A stretch of DNA of 64,000 bases, taken from assembly GCA_000310025.1 (NCBI GenBank), contig FN649739.1, forward strand, positions 2,159,473-2,223,472, in the 5' to 3' direction. The DNA is from Ectocarpus siliculosus (Eukaryota > Sar > Phaeophyceae > Ectocarpales > Ectocarpaceae). A program made the position numbers and the translations under genes. Shown here one piece after another: positions 1 through 20,300 of this stretch. Under the pieces are notes generated by a model. The model saw nothing but the letters and a program-made list of their open reading frames with translations, was not told where the DNA came from and ran no database searches. How positions within the stretch are numbered: the stretch's first letter is position 1; each line of letters opens with the position of its first letter.

Positions 1-549
1 TAGATCCCCCACCCACGGTTGGCTCTCGATGTAATTCCTTTCGTGCCAAGACCTCGGTCTTGCCAGAACTCTCCTCCCCTCAAACTACCACCGATGATGC
101 TTTGCCTGCATCACTCTTTCCTCGTTCGCAATGCTGTCGAACCGAACTCACTGCAATTCACTACGATGAAATTCAAGGCTCCTCAAACTTGTTTGTATCC
201 AATGTAATGCGAAGGAGAGTCCGATTCACCTCACTGATGTCTTTCAGCCGTGGTAACTCTTGGATCCCAGAGTGGCAATCTGACAACATGAAAACAAAAC
301 AGATGGTTATCCAGTCAAACGCCATGGACACCGGTGTTCAACCGACAAACGCCAAGCCCAAGGCTGTCCATGTCAATCCGAAGCAAACTTGAAAGAACCA
401 GATGGAGTTCGATTCCATGCGATGCAGTTTAATGTTCATACGCTCAGTCCGATGCCACAGGCTTCAACTGCAAGCCGCATCGCAACCAAAAGTGACACGG
501 CCAATCGCATGTATGTGCCTAATTGCAACAACCACGTGTGTTGGAGCAG

Positions 550-9307
<8,758 letters not shown>

Positions 9308-10979
9308 CAAGACGGAATGGGCTCTGAAGAGGTCGACTGCTGAGAACGATGGCGATGTAGACCAAAGCGACAAGGGATTAGGGTGTGGGTGAGGATTATG
9401 GCGATTTCAGCGGCGTTGCAATTTGAAAAGACTGAGGCCGAGAATGGGTGGTGCTATGTCATGCCTGTTGACGCCGAGGGGGTCGGTAGTTTCTGTTTTC
9501 TGTTGGCTCGTGAGAGTATGGTACTGGGTACCTTTACTGCACTCTTGACCTTTGCCGTGTGCCGTGTGCCTTGAGGCGCAGAAGTGGAGGGTTGGTATCG
9601 GTATTGACGATGATATTGCTGGTCTGAAATGTAGGTCAATGGTAGAGAGTGGATACCGCGTTGCAACCACAAAACCTATGTCCGTGTGTAGAACGTATAG
9701 CGTAGGCAGCGAGAGCCTGGTTCGAAGCAGTCGCACAATAGAGCTTTGCTATGGGGACTCCATTGTTCCTTTTCCGAGAGCAACTCAGGAACTCGATCAT
9801 CGTACAAGAATAGGGAATACGTTGGTCTTCCAAAAAGTATTTCTTCCGTCAAGCGTGAGCCCATGAACGGCAACGATGACATGCGATCCCCAGTTTCTCG
9901 GTAACGATGGGCACCCGCTTCGGTGATCCCCATACGCCCCTGCCATGGCCATATGAACTGACTGGCCCCAAGAAATGCCTTCCGTCTAATACTTTAACTT
10001 TTGTGTCTAGTGTGTCGCCACACACACAGAGCAGTACTACTCCAACCATTTGCCAATAAATAGCCCAACTTGGCCCCGTAACCTCTCTGACAAGTATTCA
10101 TACGTACTGTAAGGTTTTGTTTTTGTTTTTACGCCATTGGTTTGTGTTTTTGGAAGACAAGTCGTTGTGGTATTGCATTTGTCTTCTTTTACTTTCATAA
10201 CTTTTATATCAGCGCTCACACACAGCGTTTCTGCCGGACTGAGCCCCAATCCGTCGTCACGTGGAATGTTTCCCTTCCCTGAGCCCCCCTACCCACCCCT
10301 CCTGGGTGCTTGCCTTCGATTATTGACTAACGCGAGGAGAGGGCGGCACTCTCCCTTATACGTGTATACAGTATTGTAGCGCTTTCCACCGACCAGGAAC
10401 GGAAAAAACGAGTGAAAAACTCACGTCGTATGCAAAGCTCGATTCCAACCCCTGACCTGATCACTAGAAGGTTTTGAGGACTCCTGTTGTGAAGTAAATG
10501 TATAGTCTACAGGGAAACCAACTGACCCGAATGTGTTGTTCCGTATGTAACGAACAAGTGAAGCGGATTTGTCACGTTCAATGACTTGGTCAATGGTTGG
10601 TCAGCAATGGTCGTAGAGAGCTACTGGCAAGCACAGCCCCTGATGCCTCATCTCCGTGCACATCCGGTTGGAAGAAAACGTATTACTTTACAAGGGTTGC
10701 GCCAAGGGGAAAGTGGAAGCAACACACGAAACTCATTTCCGCCGTCTGAGAGACCGATCTGTGGGAGGCCTCGAGGTATCATAGATTCTTCTACTGTTGT
10801 TGATGTTTTGGCAACATCGAGCTAATATTGGGGAGAGGGGGTCCAACAGGAGGGAGGGTACAAGCTGAAGAGTGGTGGGTATTCCTGACATCTCCACTAC
10901 CATTCAGAAAACACCCCATGCTACCGCATACTTCAACATCATGAAGGTTGCACCATCTCCTAGGCACAGCAATAATATG
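9308..10979. other. Intergenic, no gene seen
   Basis: Downstream flank and probable 3' UTR of the EF-hand/RanBP2 gene. Open frames are short, unspliced-looking and of mixed composition. I see no RNA gene or clear repeat until the inverted-repeat arm begins near 10980. Confidence 0.6.
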
Positions 10980-11500
10980 GGGCCTCTCTACGACGCCGGT
11001 GTCGTCAATAATATTTACGACACTGCACAAAAGGCTTCGAAACCACATCCTCTGTTTCTACAGCTCACAGCTGTCGCGCAAGCCCTCGTTCGTCCCATAG
11101 TGACCGGTGGTTGCCGATATATATCCCAAAATGATGTCACGGCATCACCTCGGCGGTGTCGTAAATATGCCCTAATTTACGACACCGCGCGAAACTTTCC
11201 GAAAACACCTCAAACGGGCACAAACCCAATATTGCTGTGTTTTCACGGCCCCCGGCTGTCGCGCAAGTCATCGTTCGGCCGGAACTAACAAGTGGCTTCC
11301 GAGATACGCCCAAGAATGTGGCCGAAGCACCACCTCGCCGGTATCCCGAACAAGCCCATATTTTCGACACTTCGCGAAAATTTCCGAGACCATCCAACGG
11401 GCACAAGCCCAATTTTGCTGTGTTCCCGCGGCCACCCGCTGTCGCGCAAATCGTCATTCGGCCGAAACCAACAAGCGGTCGCCGCTACATATGTACACCT
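10980..11500 (+). repeat. Left arm of a foldback-like inverted repeat, built of tandem subunits
   Basis: Diverged tandem units of roughly 170-180 bases recur here. Shared landmarks are GCTGTCGCGCAAG, TTCGGCCGAAACCAACA-like, CAAGAATGTGGCCG, TTACGACACCGCGCGAAAC and ACGGGCACAAACCCAAT-like blocks. The same landmarks appear on the opposite strand at 15403-16030, so the two regions are inverted arms facing each other about 4 kb apart. Confidence 0.75.
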
Positions 11501-11739
11501 ACATGTTGCCGGTTTTATGGCGGTCGACCGAGGGCGTAGGGTGGATTGGCTACAAAACAATCTACAGAGAAGACAATTTCCATCGCTTCAATAAAACGAA
11601 TGGGCACCTGGCCCCGTTGGTATGCATTTTCGTCAGCACTTCGGCCAGCGCACAGCACCCAGACGTTCATTGGCGTTGTGGAACTACCTCGAATACCAAG
11701 ACCTGAGTGTAAACCTCGGTGGTGGAAGGAGTGGGTCCC

Positions 11740-13410
11740 CTGTTTCGTACACCAGGAGGTTTACTCGTCGAGGGAATCGGTATGCACCAAAAACAAATCT
11801 CTGCGTTTTCAGTAGCACGACACGGTCGTCGAATAGGGAGTGAAAGTTGGGATGAAACTCTGTGACGTCCTAAAGGAAAGCTGTGTGGGTCGTTAAAGAC
11901 ATAGAGCTTGGTCTTCACAATATTTTTCCCCATGGCATTCATTGGCAGTGCTTTATCTTTCCGAACTTCCGGCTTGAAACCGAATTCCGACTCCTTCAAA
12001 ACATGCTGTTTCACTGTCGAAGCCCTACTTGAAATCTTCACTCCTTCATTCTTGTCTATGGCATTCATATGGAGGGTTGTCTGTGTCCAAAGTCCCGGTG
12101 TGAAACCGACTCCTGACTCAGACACGCAGATCTCCCTGGTCTGATCGGATCCGAAGCATATCATCGCAGGGTATCATTGTCGAAAAATGTTTCACCCTCA
12201 GCTTCGAGGAGGCGTCCTCGTCGACCGAACGGATGTGCCTCTGAAGCTAAAACTCCTCTTTTTCAGTATTTTCGTATCACCACACAGTTGAAGAACTGGA
12301 TGTGGAAATACTGCGAAATCAACACCACATTCAAAGGCAAAATATCACAGGGCGTCTTGGCCAAAGATGCGCTTCACGGTCAGGTTCAAGGAGGCTCACT
12401 CGTCGAGGGAACCGATAGGCAGCTGAACCAACACTTTGTGTTTCAGTAGAACGACACGGTGCCCGAATCGGGAGTGAACGTGGAGGAACAATTCTGTGAC
12501 ACATCAAAGGGATATGGTGTGGGTCGTTGAAGGAATAGAGGTCCATGGAAACATGGTCTTTAAGAAGTTCATTCATTCATTGCCCATGACATTCATAGGC
12601 AGGCGTTCGGTGTCCGATGTTGCGGTGTGGAACCGGGTCCCGACTCCTTCAAACCATGTTGTTTCATTGTATATAACCCTACTGGAGAGTTTCACTCGTT
12701 CCTTCTTGTCCATGACACTCATGTCGAGGGCTATCTGCCCAACGTTCCGGTCTGAAACCGAGTCCCGACTCCGACACGCACTACTCCCCTGTTTGATCGA
12801 ATCACAGGCATGATATCGCAGGGCGCCATTCCTCAAAGAATGTTTCACTATCAGCTTCGAGGAGGGTCAATCGTCGGAGAACCCATATGGATCTGAAACA
12901 AGACTCCTGCGTTTTCGGTAGCACAGCAAGGTGGTCGAATTAGGAGTGAAAGTTATTCAAAATCTGTGATATCCCAAAACCCTTGCCATGTCGTTGAAGA
13001 AATAGAGCTTCACGTAAACACGGTTTTCGCGAAGTTCACTCATTCATGGCTGCCAATGACATTCATTGGCAAGGCTTTCAATGTCTCATGTTGCGGTGTG
13101 GAACCAGGTCTCGACTACTTCCAAACATGCTGTTTCACTGACGTAACTCTACGAGAGAATTTCACCCCTTCCTTCTTGTCCCTGAACTTCATATTGAGGG
13201 CTGGCTGTGCCCGAGGTCCTGGTGTCACACCGCGTCCCGACTCCGACATGCGTATCTCCCTTGTTTGATCGAATCTGAGGCACAACATCACAGGATGTAA
13301 TTGCGCATAACATGGTTCACTATCAGCTTCGAAGAGGCTTCCTCGTGATGTGCGTCTGAAGTCCAAACTCTGCCGTTTAAAGTACTTCAGTAGCACGACA
13401 CTCTTAAATA
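11740..13410 (+). repeat. Degenerate tandem repeat array, unit about 455-475 bp
   Basis: Successive copies begin near 11755, 12209 (truncated), 12395, 12862 and 13330 with related sequence such as CTTCGAGGAGG or CTCGTCGAGGGAA. Each copy then carries a GTAGCACGACACGGT-like block, an ATTCATTGGCA block, an AAACATGCTGTTTCACTG block and a CTTCCTTCTTGTC block. Copies are clearly diverged and have stops in all frames. It sits between the two inverted arms and looks like satellite or transposon-internal DNA. Confidence 0.75.
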
Positions 13411-13455
13411 ACGGGATATCATTATAGTATGAAAGCAGCATGATCATCCAAGGTA

Positions 13456-13520
13456 AAATGGTACGATGTCGGTGAAATATTTAGACCACTGCAAACGGTC
13501 ATGGGTTCGAGTCCCGGCAA
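13456..13520 (+). other. tRNA-like B-box relic (possible SINE head)
   Basis: GGGTTCGAGTCCCGG at about 13503 matches the RNA polymerase III B-box consensus and can form a partial T-arm. No convincing A-box, anticodon arm or paired acceptor stem is visible upstream, so this is not called as a functional tRNA. Confidence 0.3.
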
Positions 13521-13949
13521 AGTGAGTTTTTTCTCACTAAATAAATCCTGGTCTATGTTGGAAGCGACGCGCTGCGAAGCTCGTTGTTAGTAAACTCAAT
13601 CGACTTCATAAGTCGCGAAGGGAAGGGATTGCTGTACCCTTCTCGCGATAAAAATATCTCAGGCAGGAACCGCAGGAGGGGGTCCAACCCCCCCCTCCTA
13701 CTTGCCCCCGGTTGGGTCGTCTAGCTAGTAGAAGTGGAGGATAGGGGCGAGAGGGGCAGACGACAGAGGCCATGAAGGGAGAAAAAAAATGCATACGGAC
13801 CTGATCAATTTCACTCTTTCCGTCCATGAAATTCGAAGCAGATACGGCGGAGAAATACCCTACACCAACTTTGACAGGCGAGGAACACATCATCTACCAA
13901 CCCACACCTTCCGCTGACCCTTCTCCCATACTATTTGACACATGTGTAC

Positions 13950-14925
13950 CACATTCATGGAAGCATATATCAGCTTCCATGGAGGTTGATCTACTTCCTC
14001 CATGGAAGCTGATTCCTGTTCCATGGAAGGCTACACGTTTCGGAAGCGCGAAACGACACTTCCATGGAGGAAGCGATATTCACTTCCATGGAACTAATAA
14101 TACGAAATATGGATGTGCCACTTCCATGGGTGTTAGCTTCCACGGCAGTCCCATGGAAACCCAATGGAAGTGGAATAGCTTCCACGGAAGTCGAAACTTA
14201 GGCTTCCACGGGAGCTAACAGGTTTAGGGCAGCTTCCATGGAAGTATTCAGCCTCGGGTTACAGTAGCTTCCACGGTCTTATCGGGGATAGGGTTAGGGT
14301 TAGGGAAGCTGGAATGACTGTGTGTCCATACGCTTCTTTCGTGGTGTTGCTTTGGGTTTGGGTTCGGCTTAGGGTTAGGGTCAGGGTTTGCATTAGGGTA
14401 GGGAAGCTGGAATGAACACATGTCCAGACGCTTCGGTGGAAGTTGCTTTCATGGAATGTTCGGCGCGTCCACGGAAGAAGTCGGTTTCGACCTCTGCCAC
14501 CCACTTCCATGGAAGTTGCTTTCATGGGAGTTTTCGTGCTTCCATGCAGTAAGTAGCAGGGCCTCGTCAAGCGACGAGCTTCCATGAAAGTAGTACTTCC
14601 ATGGAAGCTCGTCGCGCTTCCGTGGAAGTTCGAAATGCAACTTCCATGGAAGCAACGAGCGGTTGATATCGGGTGTTTCCATGGAGGAAGCGGATCAACT
14701 TCCGAATTAACTTCCATGGAAGTTCTTTACCGCTTCCATGGAATGCATGGAAGCATCATGGAAGCTGGAGCAGATTCCATGAAAGTCAGTTTGCCTTCCA
14801 TGGAAGCCATCTAACTTCCATGGAGGAAGTCGATACTGACTTCCATGGAAGTAATTGTGGTTCCATGGAAGGGGTAACCACTTCCTTCCATGAAGCAGTG
14901 AACCACTTCCATGGAAGCTTATTCC
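13950..14925. repeat. Cluster of the 12-bp palindrome CTTCCATGGAAG
   Basis: About twenty CCATGG-centred sites, most as full or near-full copies of the self-complementary CTTCCATGGAAG, occur in about 1 kb with irregular spacing. Diverged versions (CTTCCACGGAAG, TTCATGGAAG) lie between them. The array is split by a telomere-like tract at 14283-14400. Because each unit is palindromic the array has no intrinsic direction. Its open frames merely repeat translations of the motif. Confidence 0.92.
14283..14410 (+). repeat. Interstitial telomere-like TTAGGG tracts, duplicated
   Basis: Short TTAGGG runs occur near 14288-14306 and 14366-14400, mixed with variant hexamers. Each is followed by a related flank, GGGAAGCTGGAATGA then a GTCCA-ACGCTTC-like block, so tract plus flank has been duplicated. 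The runs are only two to three perfect units, so this is not a chromosome end. Confidence 0.6.
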
Positions 14926-14939
14926 GTTAGCCAAATATA

Positions 14940-15402
14940 GTGTAAGTTACCCCAATCGCCCTTCTCCACACCTTGTGCAGCGTCCGAAGCAGTTTCCGAC
15001 CCGCACCCTCTTGCTGATGCTGCTCCTCTGCGGCGTTTCCGTCGCTGATGCCCTCCGGTGTACTCGGCGATGGATGCTTGGCTCTCCACGCCCCACCCTC
15101 CTTCCACGCTTTGTTCATGAAAACTGAGGGTTGCACGCTTCCCCCAACCTCGTGGGAAAGTGAGGCTTACCCCTTGAGGCCCATACGCTCACCTCCGATA
15201 GATATCTCACCCCTGTCCGCCTCTTTTGGATGTGCGCCCTCCGCAGTCTGCATTCCAAGTTCCTCGGCCCTCTTGCCAACCCCACTGTCTCCCGTTTTGA
15301 CTCCCATTTCTTCCCCATTCTGCCCATTTTTCTCCCACACACCACCTACTACCTGCGCCCTCGCTCTTGGCCGTGGTATGGCCGTCTTGAGAAAGGCAAC
15401 TT
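14940..15402. other. Unique-looking spacer inside the foldback-like block
   Basis: This is a C-rich stretch on the plus strand between the palindrome cluster and the right inverted arm. Open frames exist on both strands but none has recognisable motifs or a splice context. No gene is called. Confidence 0.4.
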
Positions 15403-16030
15403 GATGGTCTACAGTACATGAATAGCGGCAACCACCTGTTGTTTTCGGCCGAAAAACGACTTGCTGCGCGATAGCTGGTGGGCGTGGGAACACAGCAAGT
15501 TTGTTTTGTGCCCATTGGATGTATTTTCGGAAAGTTTCGCGCGGTGTGTGAAGTAAGGCATTTTTTCTACTGTTGGTTTCGGCCGAATGACGGCTTGTGT
15601 GACACCCGGGGGCCTGGGATCACAGCGCAATTGTTTCGTGCCTATTGCAAGTGTTTTCGGAAAGTTTCGCGTGGTGCCGTAATTATGACACCGGCGAGGC
15701 GGTGCTGCGGCCACATTCTTGGGACGTATCTCGGGAACCCCATGTTGATTTCGGCCGAATATCGGCTTACGGGACAGACAGCTGGTGGGCGTGAGAACAC
15801 AGCAAGGTTGATGTTGTGCCCATAGGATGTGTTCTCGGAACGTTTCGCACGGTGTCGTAAATATGGCTCATTTACGACACCGGCGAGGTTGTGCTGCGGC
15901 CACATTCTTGGGCGTATCTCGGGAACCCCATGTTGGTTTCGGCCAAAGGACGTCTTGCGTGGCAGCTGGGTGCCCTGGAAACACAGCGCAATTGGTTTCG
16001 TGCCTATTGGAGGTGTTTCGGAATGCTCCA
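15403..16030 (-). repeat. Right arm of the foldback-like inverted repeat
   Basis: Read on the minus strand, this carries the same ordered landmarks as 10980-11500: GTGGTTGCCGCTAT, TTCGGCCGAAA, a TATCGCGCAAGTCG-like block, CAATGGGCACAAA, CGCGCGAAACTTTCCGAAAA and CAAGAATGTGGCCGC. At least three tandem units are recognisable. The inner edge (GTACATGAATAGCGGCAACC) mirrors the inner edge of the left arm near 11480-11495. Confidence 0.75.
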
Positions 16031-16320
16031 CCGGCCTTTGAGCCACCGAGCCCCCGTGGGTGGATGTTTCTCTGCACCCACTAGTCCGATTGGGGTGTTC
16101 GATGGCTTGTTGTATGGTAGCTGAGAGCCGTGCCAACACAACACAATGCAAGTCTTCGTAGGGCAAACGGCGCACTGTAAATAGAGTTTGGGCTGGTGGA
16201 GCTGCTCCTACCGGCCTTTGAGCCACTGAACCCCCGCTTGTGGGCCTTTCTCTGCACCCACTAGTCCGATTGGGGTGCTCCGTGGCTTGAAAGATACCCG
16301 TTATCCGTGCCAACACGGTG
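16028..16320 (+). repeat. Direct duplication, unit about 183 bp
   Basis: ACCGGCCTTTGAGCCAC, then a CACCCACTAGTCCGATTGGG block, then a CGTGCCAACAC block, occurs near 16030 and again near 16213. The copies are slightly diverged. It abuts the outer side of the right inverted arm. Confidence 0.75.
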
Positions 16321-16433
16321 CGGTTAGATTTACTGTAGGGGCGGTTCAGCTATGTGACGGAAGGTATTGCGAGACTAATTAGTGGCATTTACCCACCCAC
16401 CCACCCTAGATGCTGCGGAACCCCCTCGTTGAC

Positions 16434-17373
16434 CATACCGTAATAGTCGGGCATGCGGGGAGTTGGCACCGGGTGTGATCGTTTTTTGTAAATGTTTTTT
16501 CCTCGGGTTTTTTATCGCACCCCAGTGCCATCTCTCCGACCGGTGCCATCTCTCCGACCCCGGTGCGGAAATGCAATTTAATCGTTTCGTTTTGAAATTT
16601 CAAGGCACCCCGGTGCGATCTCTCCGACCGGTGCCATCCCCAATGAAATACACACAGACAGGTGTTGAACGCACGCACCCCCGTGTCATCTCCCCGACCG
16701 GTACGATATTATTGATACCAGTGAAGGCAACCCACACACACAGTCTTCTTCACAGGCTAGTTGACAATGCTATTGATCGGTACAGAACCACACGTACGTG
16801 TAGGTACCGTTGTTGCTGGTTGGAAGCACACCGGTAACTGCAACGTAGGCTGTTGCGTAACAACAGTGCTCCATGCAGCAGGTGATATTTCTTGTGTTTG
16901 ATGCGAGTTTGGCTATGGCGTGACAACAACAAACGATGTCGTTTCCATCTGAGGTGGTACAGCACACACGGTGGTATCAATTGTTTGTTTCCCGCTTTCG
17001 GCCTTCTTCTACGGATACCAATACGTAAGCAGCAGTACAATAGTTTCGGGTTGGGTAAGGTGTGACGTGCGGCTTGTACAGTTGTGTGTTTGGTTGAGTG
17101 CGGTTGGAACTTCCATACCAATTAAAACAACTGGCATCCCGCGTGTAGGAGTGGCGCTCCGCTGACACCGTCCCCACGTGTAAACGGTACGCACATGTAC
17201 CTCATTCGGGAAGCTGGAAAAGAGCTCAATCTTGGATTTGGGGGTCGAAGAGATCGCACCCGGTGTGATCTCACCGACCCCGGTGCGTAAATCGAATTAA
17301 ATGTTTTCTCGGGTTTTTTATCGCACCCCGGTGCCATCTCTCCGACCGGTGCCAACTCTCCGACTATTACGGT
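16434..17373. mobile_element. Non-autonomous DNA transposon (MITE-like) with terminal inverted repeats
   Basis: The left end reads TACCGTAATAGTCGG at about 16437-16451 and the right end is its exact reverse complement (CCGACTATTACGGTA) near 17359-17373. TA is present at both borders and could be part of the target duplication. Subterminal copies of GGTGCCATCTCTCCGACC and of a CTCGGGTTTTTTATCGCACCCC block lie near both ends. The interior of about 0.9 kb has no long coding frame, so the element would depend on a transposase supplied elsewhere. Confidence 0.75.
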
Positions 17374-20300
17374 ATACCTCTGCAGGAAAATATCGGATGT
17401 GAGTGTCCGATTGCTTGTATGAACACTACCGCGCCACCACGATAAAACATACTGTCGTCGCGCCATTATTTAGTTGTTATCCCATGTAGGCATTCTCGGT
17501 CTTACACATTGTACTCGGCCTCATTCGGCGACGGGCTGTGATGTGTGTTGAACGCTAGCCTGCGGGGACGGTACGCCTGTCTAGGTACAGCCAGTAGCAC
17601 GACGAGGAAAAATAACACTATAATACTACACTGCTGTACAACAACAACAGCAAATGACGGGGGGGACACCTCCTCCAGTGAAATCAACTCGACACGACCC
17701 TCTCCGCTCCTGAAATTCTCCACAGGCACAAGAAGCCCGGTGTGTTGCAAGTCAGTTTAGACTTACCAACCCATTCCCCGCAAACACCGGAAGAACAAGA
17801 CGTGAGTGTGTTGGAGGTCCTGTATGAAGGCATAGCCTACATACACATTGAAACGTCGCCTACGTATATATGGTGACACACAAAAAATGGTGGCGAGTCT
17901 AGTTCATGGCTAGCTAGTGAGGAGAGAGTAGGTGCAATCTTTCGACCTACAGGAACTGCGCACAGCACCGGAAGACAACTGGCAGAAAAGAACTTATATT
18001 GCAGTTAAGAACTTGAGCCTCAAACAATCCAAAATCTACGAACTTGGCCATAAGAACAGGTGCTCAAATACAACACGGTGTCCGACCCAAGCGCGAAAAG
18101 AACCACCTAAACTATGGCTGGCATTCACCGACATGGCGCGTGCAACCTCCGAGCGGGTCGCTTCAAAGGGCTCTTGGGCACACGAAACAAGAGCAAGGAG
18201 CACAAGCGCGAAACACGGGCCTTCTTCGACAAGCGCAAAACCGTTGGGCGCACCTCTCCAAACTACAAACAAAGGGAGCGCAACTCCTACTTCCCGAGAA
18301 GCACGATGACGCCTGGGATCACGCTGCCCGGTCGGAGACGTTCAAGGTTCATCCAGTGCACCACGGCCGGATCGAACGGGAGGCTGAACGTGCATGGATT
18401 TAACGATACTCGTGACGACCCACTCTCTAAAATAATTCAACAAACCATAACGCAACCTCTCGATTTGGACGGGCACACGTGCGTCTCGTACACTATCTAC
18501 AACTCATTCAGTATGCCTGCCCCTTTTGGAATCAACCGATCGTCTCCTTTCTGCTACTCTTCTAGCTCCGGCCAAAAGCTACGGCGACACGCGCACGTTG
18601 ACCTCGCCGCGGCAGAAACACACCTGTACGGGGACAAAGCGGGGCACAGGCGTCGGGATGGGGGATATGTATCGAGTTTTGGACCGGGGGCAGCAGGAAT
18701 GCACGGCAGTGGGTCAGATAAACTGGAGCACTCCCGGGAATGAATGGCTGCTGTCCTACGGAGCGGCAATACCATTCGTGAGACTGGATGTCGCACGGTA
18801 GTACGGTCAAGCCGACGACATTTCTAGCCCCGCGCTAGCAACCGCAAGTGGTGCGCGCCTTTTCCACTACTGTCAAGCCATTGCTCTGGGATAGCTCGTC
18901 GCGAGTCGATTGTCTCCTCGCACGGTTCGCTCTTTTCCAGCAACTTGCGGTGTTCCCTACAGTCTCGTGTGCTTGTGTTTGCTTCGCTGTCTACTGTTCG
19001 ACTCAGGGGTGCTCTCGTGCATGCATGGACTACTGGCCGTGTTATGTTTCCAAACGTGTCTTTGTGGATGTGCCGTTGTTGCGATCGGGAATGGAGTGAA
19101 TACTGTCCAATCAGCCTGCTCTCCTGGACTCAAAACCCAAGTCTTTCGCGGAATACCATACGGTACACGCCGGGGCTGTAGACAACCGCGCCACGCACAG
19201 CGTGGACGTGTGCATAAGAGTCTTCGAAACGTAAACAAACGAATCTCGACTATATGGCGCCTTGCCGAAACTGACTCCATGGACATCGGTTGCCACGACT
19301 GATGTATCTCTCACGAAGCTATTCGACGCACTGAGTTGTCTTCTCGCTCGTGATAAAAATGTCAGTATCAACTGATAAAGACTGCTGTTATAGGTTTTCT
19401 CTTGAATACAACACAGTATACGATGTCACATACATCATTGGCGATTTCAGCACAAAACATGACGGTTATTAGTGTACGTGACATGGTACACTAAACACGG
19501 TAAAATCAGCTATTAAGGAAGTAAGGTCAACCTTTGAAGAACAATATTTCAGGAAGGGTATCTAGAACGATCCACTGACGGATGCGGTAGATTCCGTAAC
19601 GTTCGTAATGTTTCCTAGATCGGGCATACTTTTTCTAGAACGGTTCCCAAGAACATTCTCAAGAAAAGTCCAGAATAAGATTAGAAAGGATTACGGAACG
19701 TTTCCGCAACAGTACTTTCGGTCTTATAGAACGGTATTTGGTTCCCGGAACGTTGCCGGAACGGTTCCGGACTGGTAAAAAGGTTCTTCGTAGTTTCGTC
19801 GTCAATCGACAAAAAATGCTCACCAGGCAAAACGCACGCCCCCCACCGGAGCTCACTCTGTTTCCTGCGTAGCTCAACAATACAACTAAATTGTACTTCG
19901 TACAACATACTTTTTTCATTTCTCTTTGAACCAAATTCCACATATGGTTGTAGACTCACGTCTACAGCACCTCCGCACACCTGTCAACAAGGTGTGGCAC
20001 ACGCTTCTGTAACCTTGCTTGCTCACTGCTGCTACCGCCGTAGCACAAGTCACTTGAAAAGATAGACTGCTGACTTTGCGTCATCAGCCTATTATCTTGT
20101 TTTTAGGGAGGACCTCTTTTCAGCAGATCTGACGTTCGCTGAAAAGAACACATCAAGCAATCTAGCAGAAGTAGGGAACTGTTCTTGACTACACACCCTA
20201 AGCCTTTGATTTTCAACAGCTCGAGCTCACTGCCAAACTATTCGGGGCTCCTGAATGTCCACAGGTAGACGAGATATGGATTGATGGATATTTTCATCTT

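Noticed and set aside
13456..13520. Functional tRNA gene
   Set aside because: Only a B-box/T-arm is present; the acceptor and anticodon stems do not pair.
14283..14410. Chromosome end
   Set aside because: Only two to three perfect TTAGGG units per tract, inside other repeats and far from the window edge.
14259..14934. Open frames rich in FHGS and MEV words in the palindrome cluster
   Set aside because: They are simple translations of CTTCCATGGAAG and its variants.
15642..16316. 224-codon minus-strand frame
   Set aside because: It spans the tandem units of the inverted arm and the 183-bp duplication; its repeats mirror the DNA repeats.
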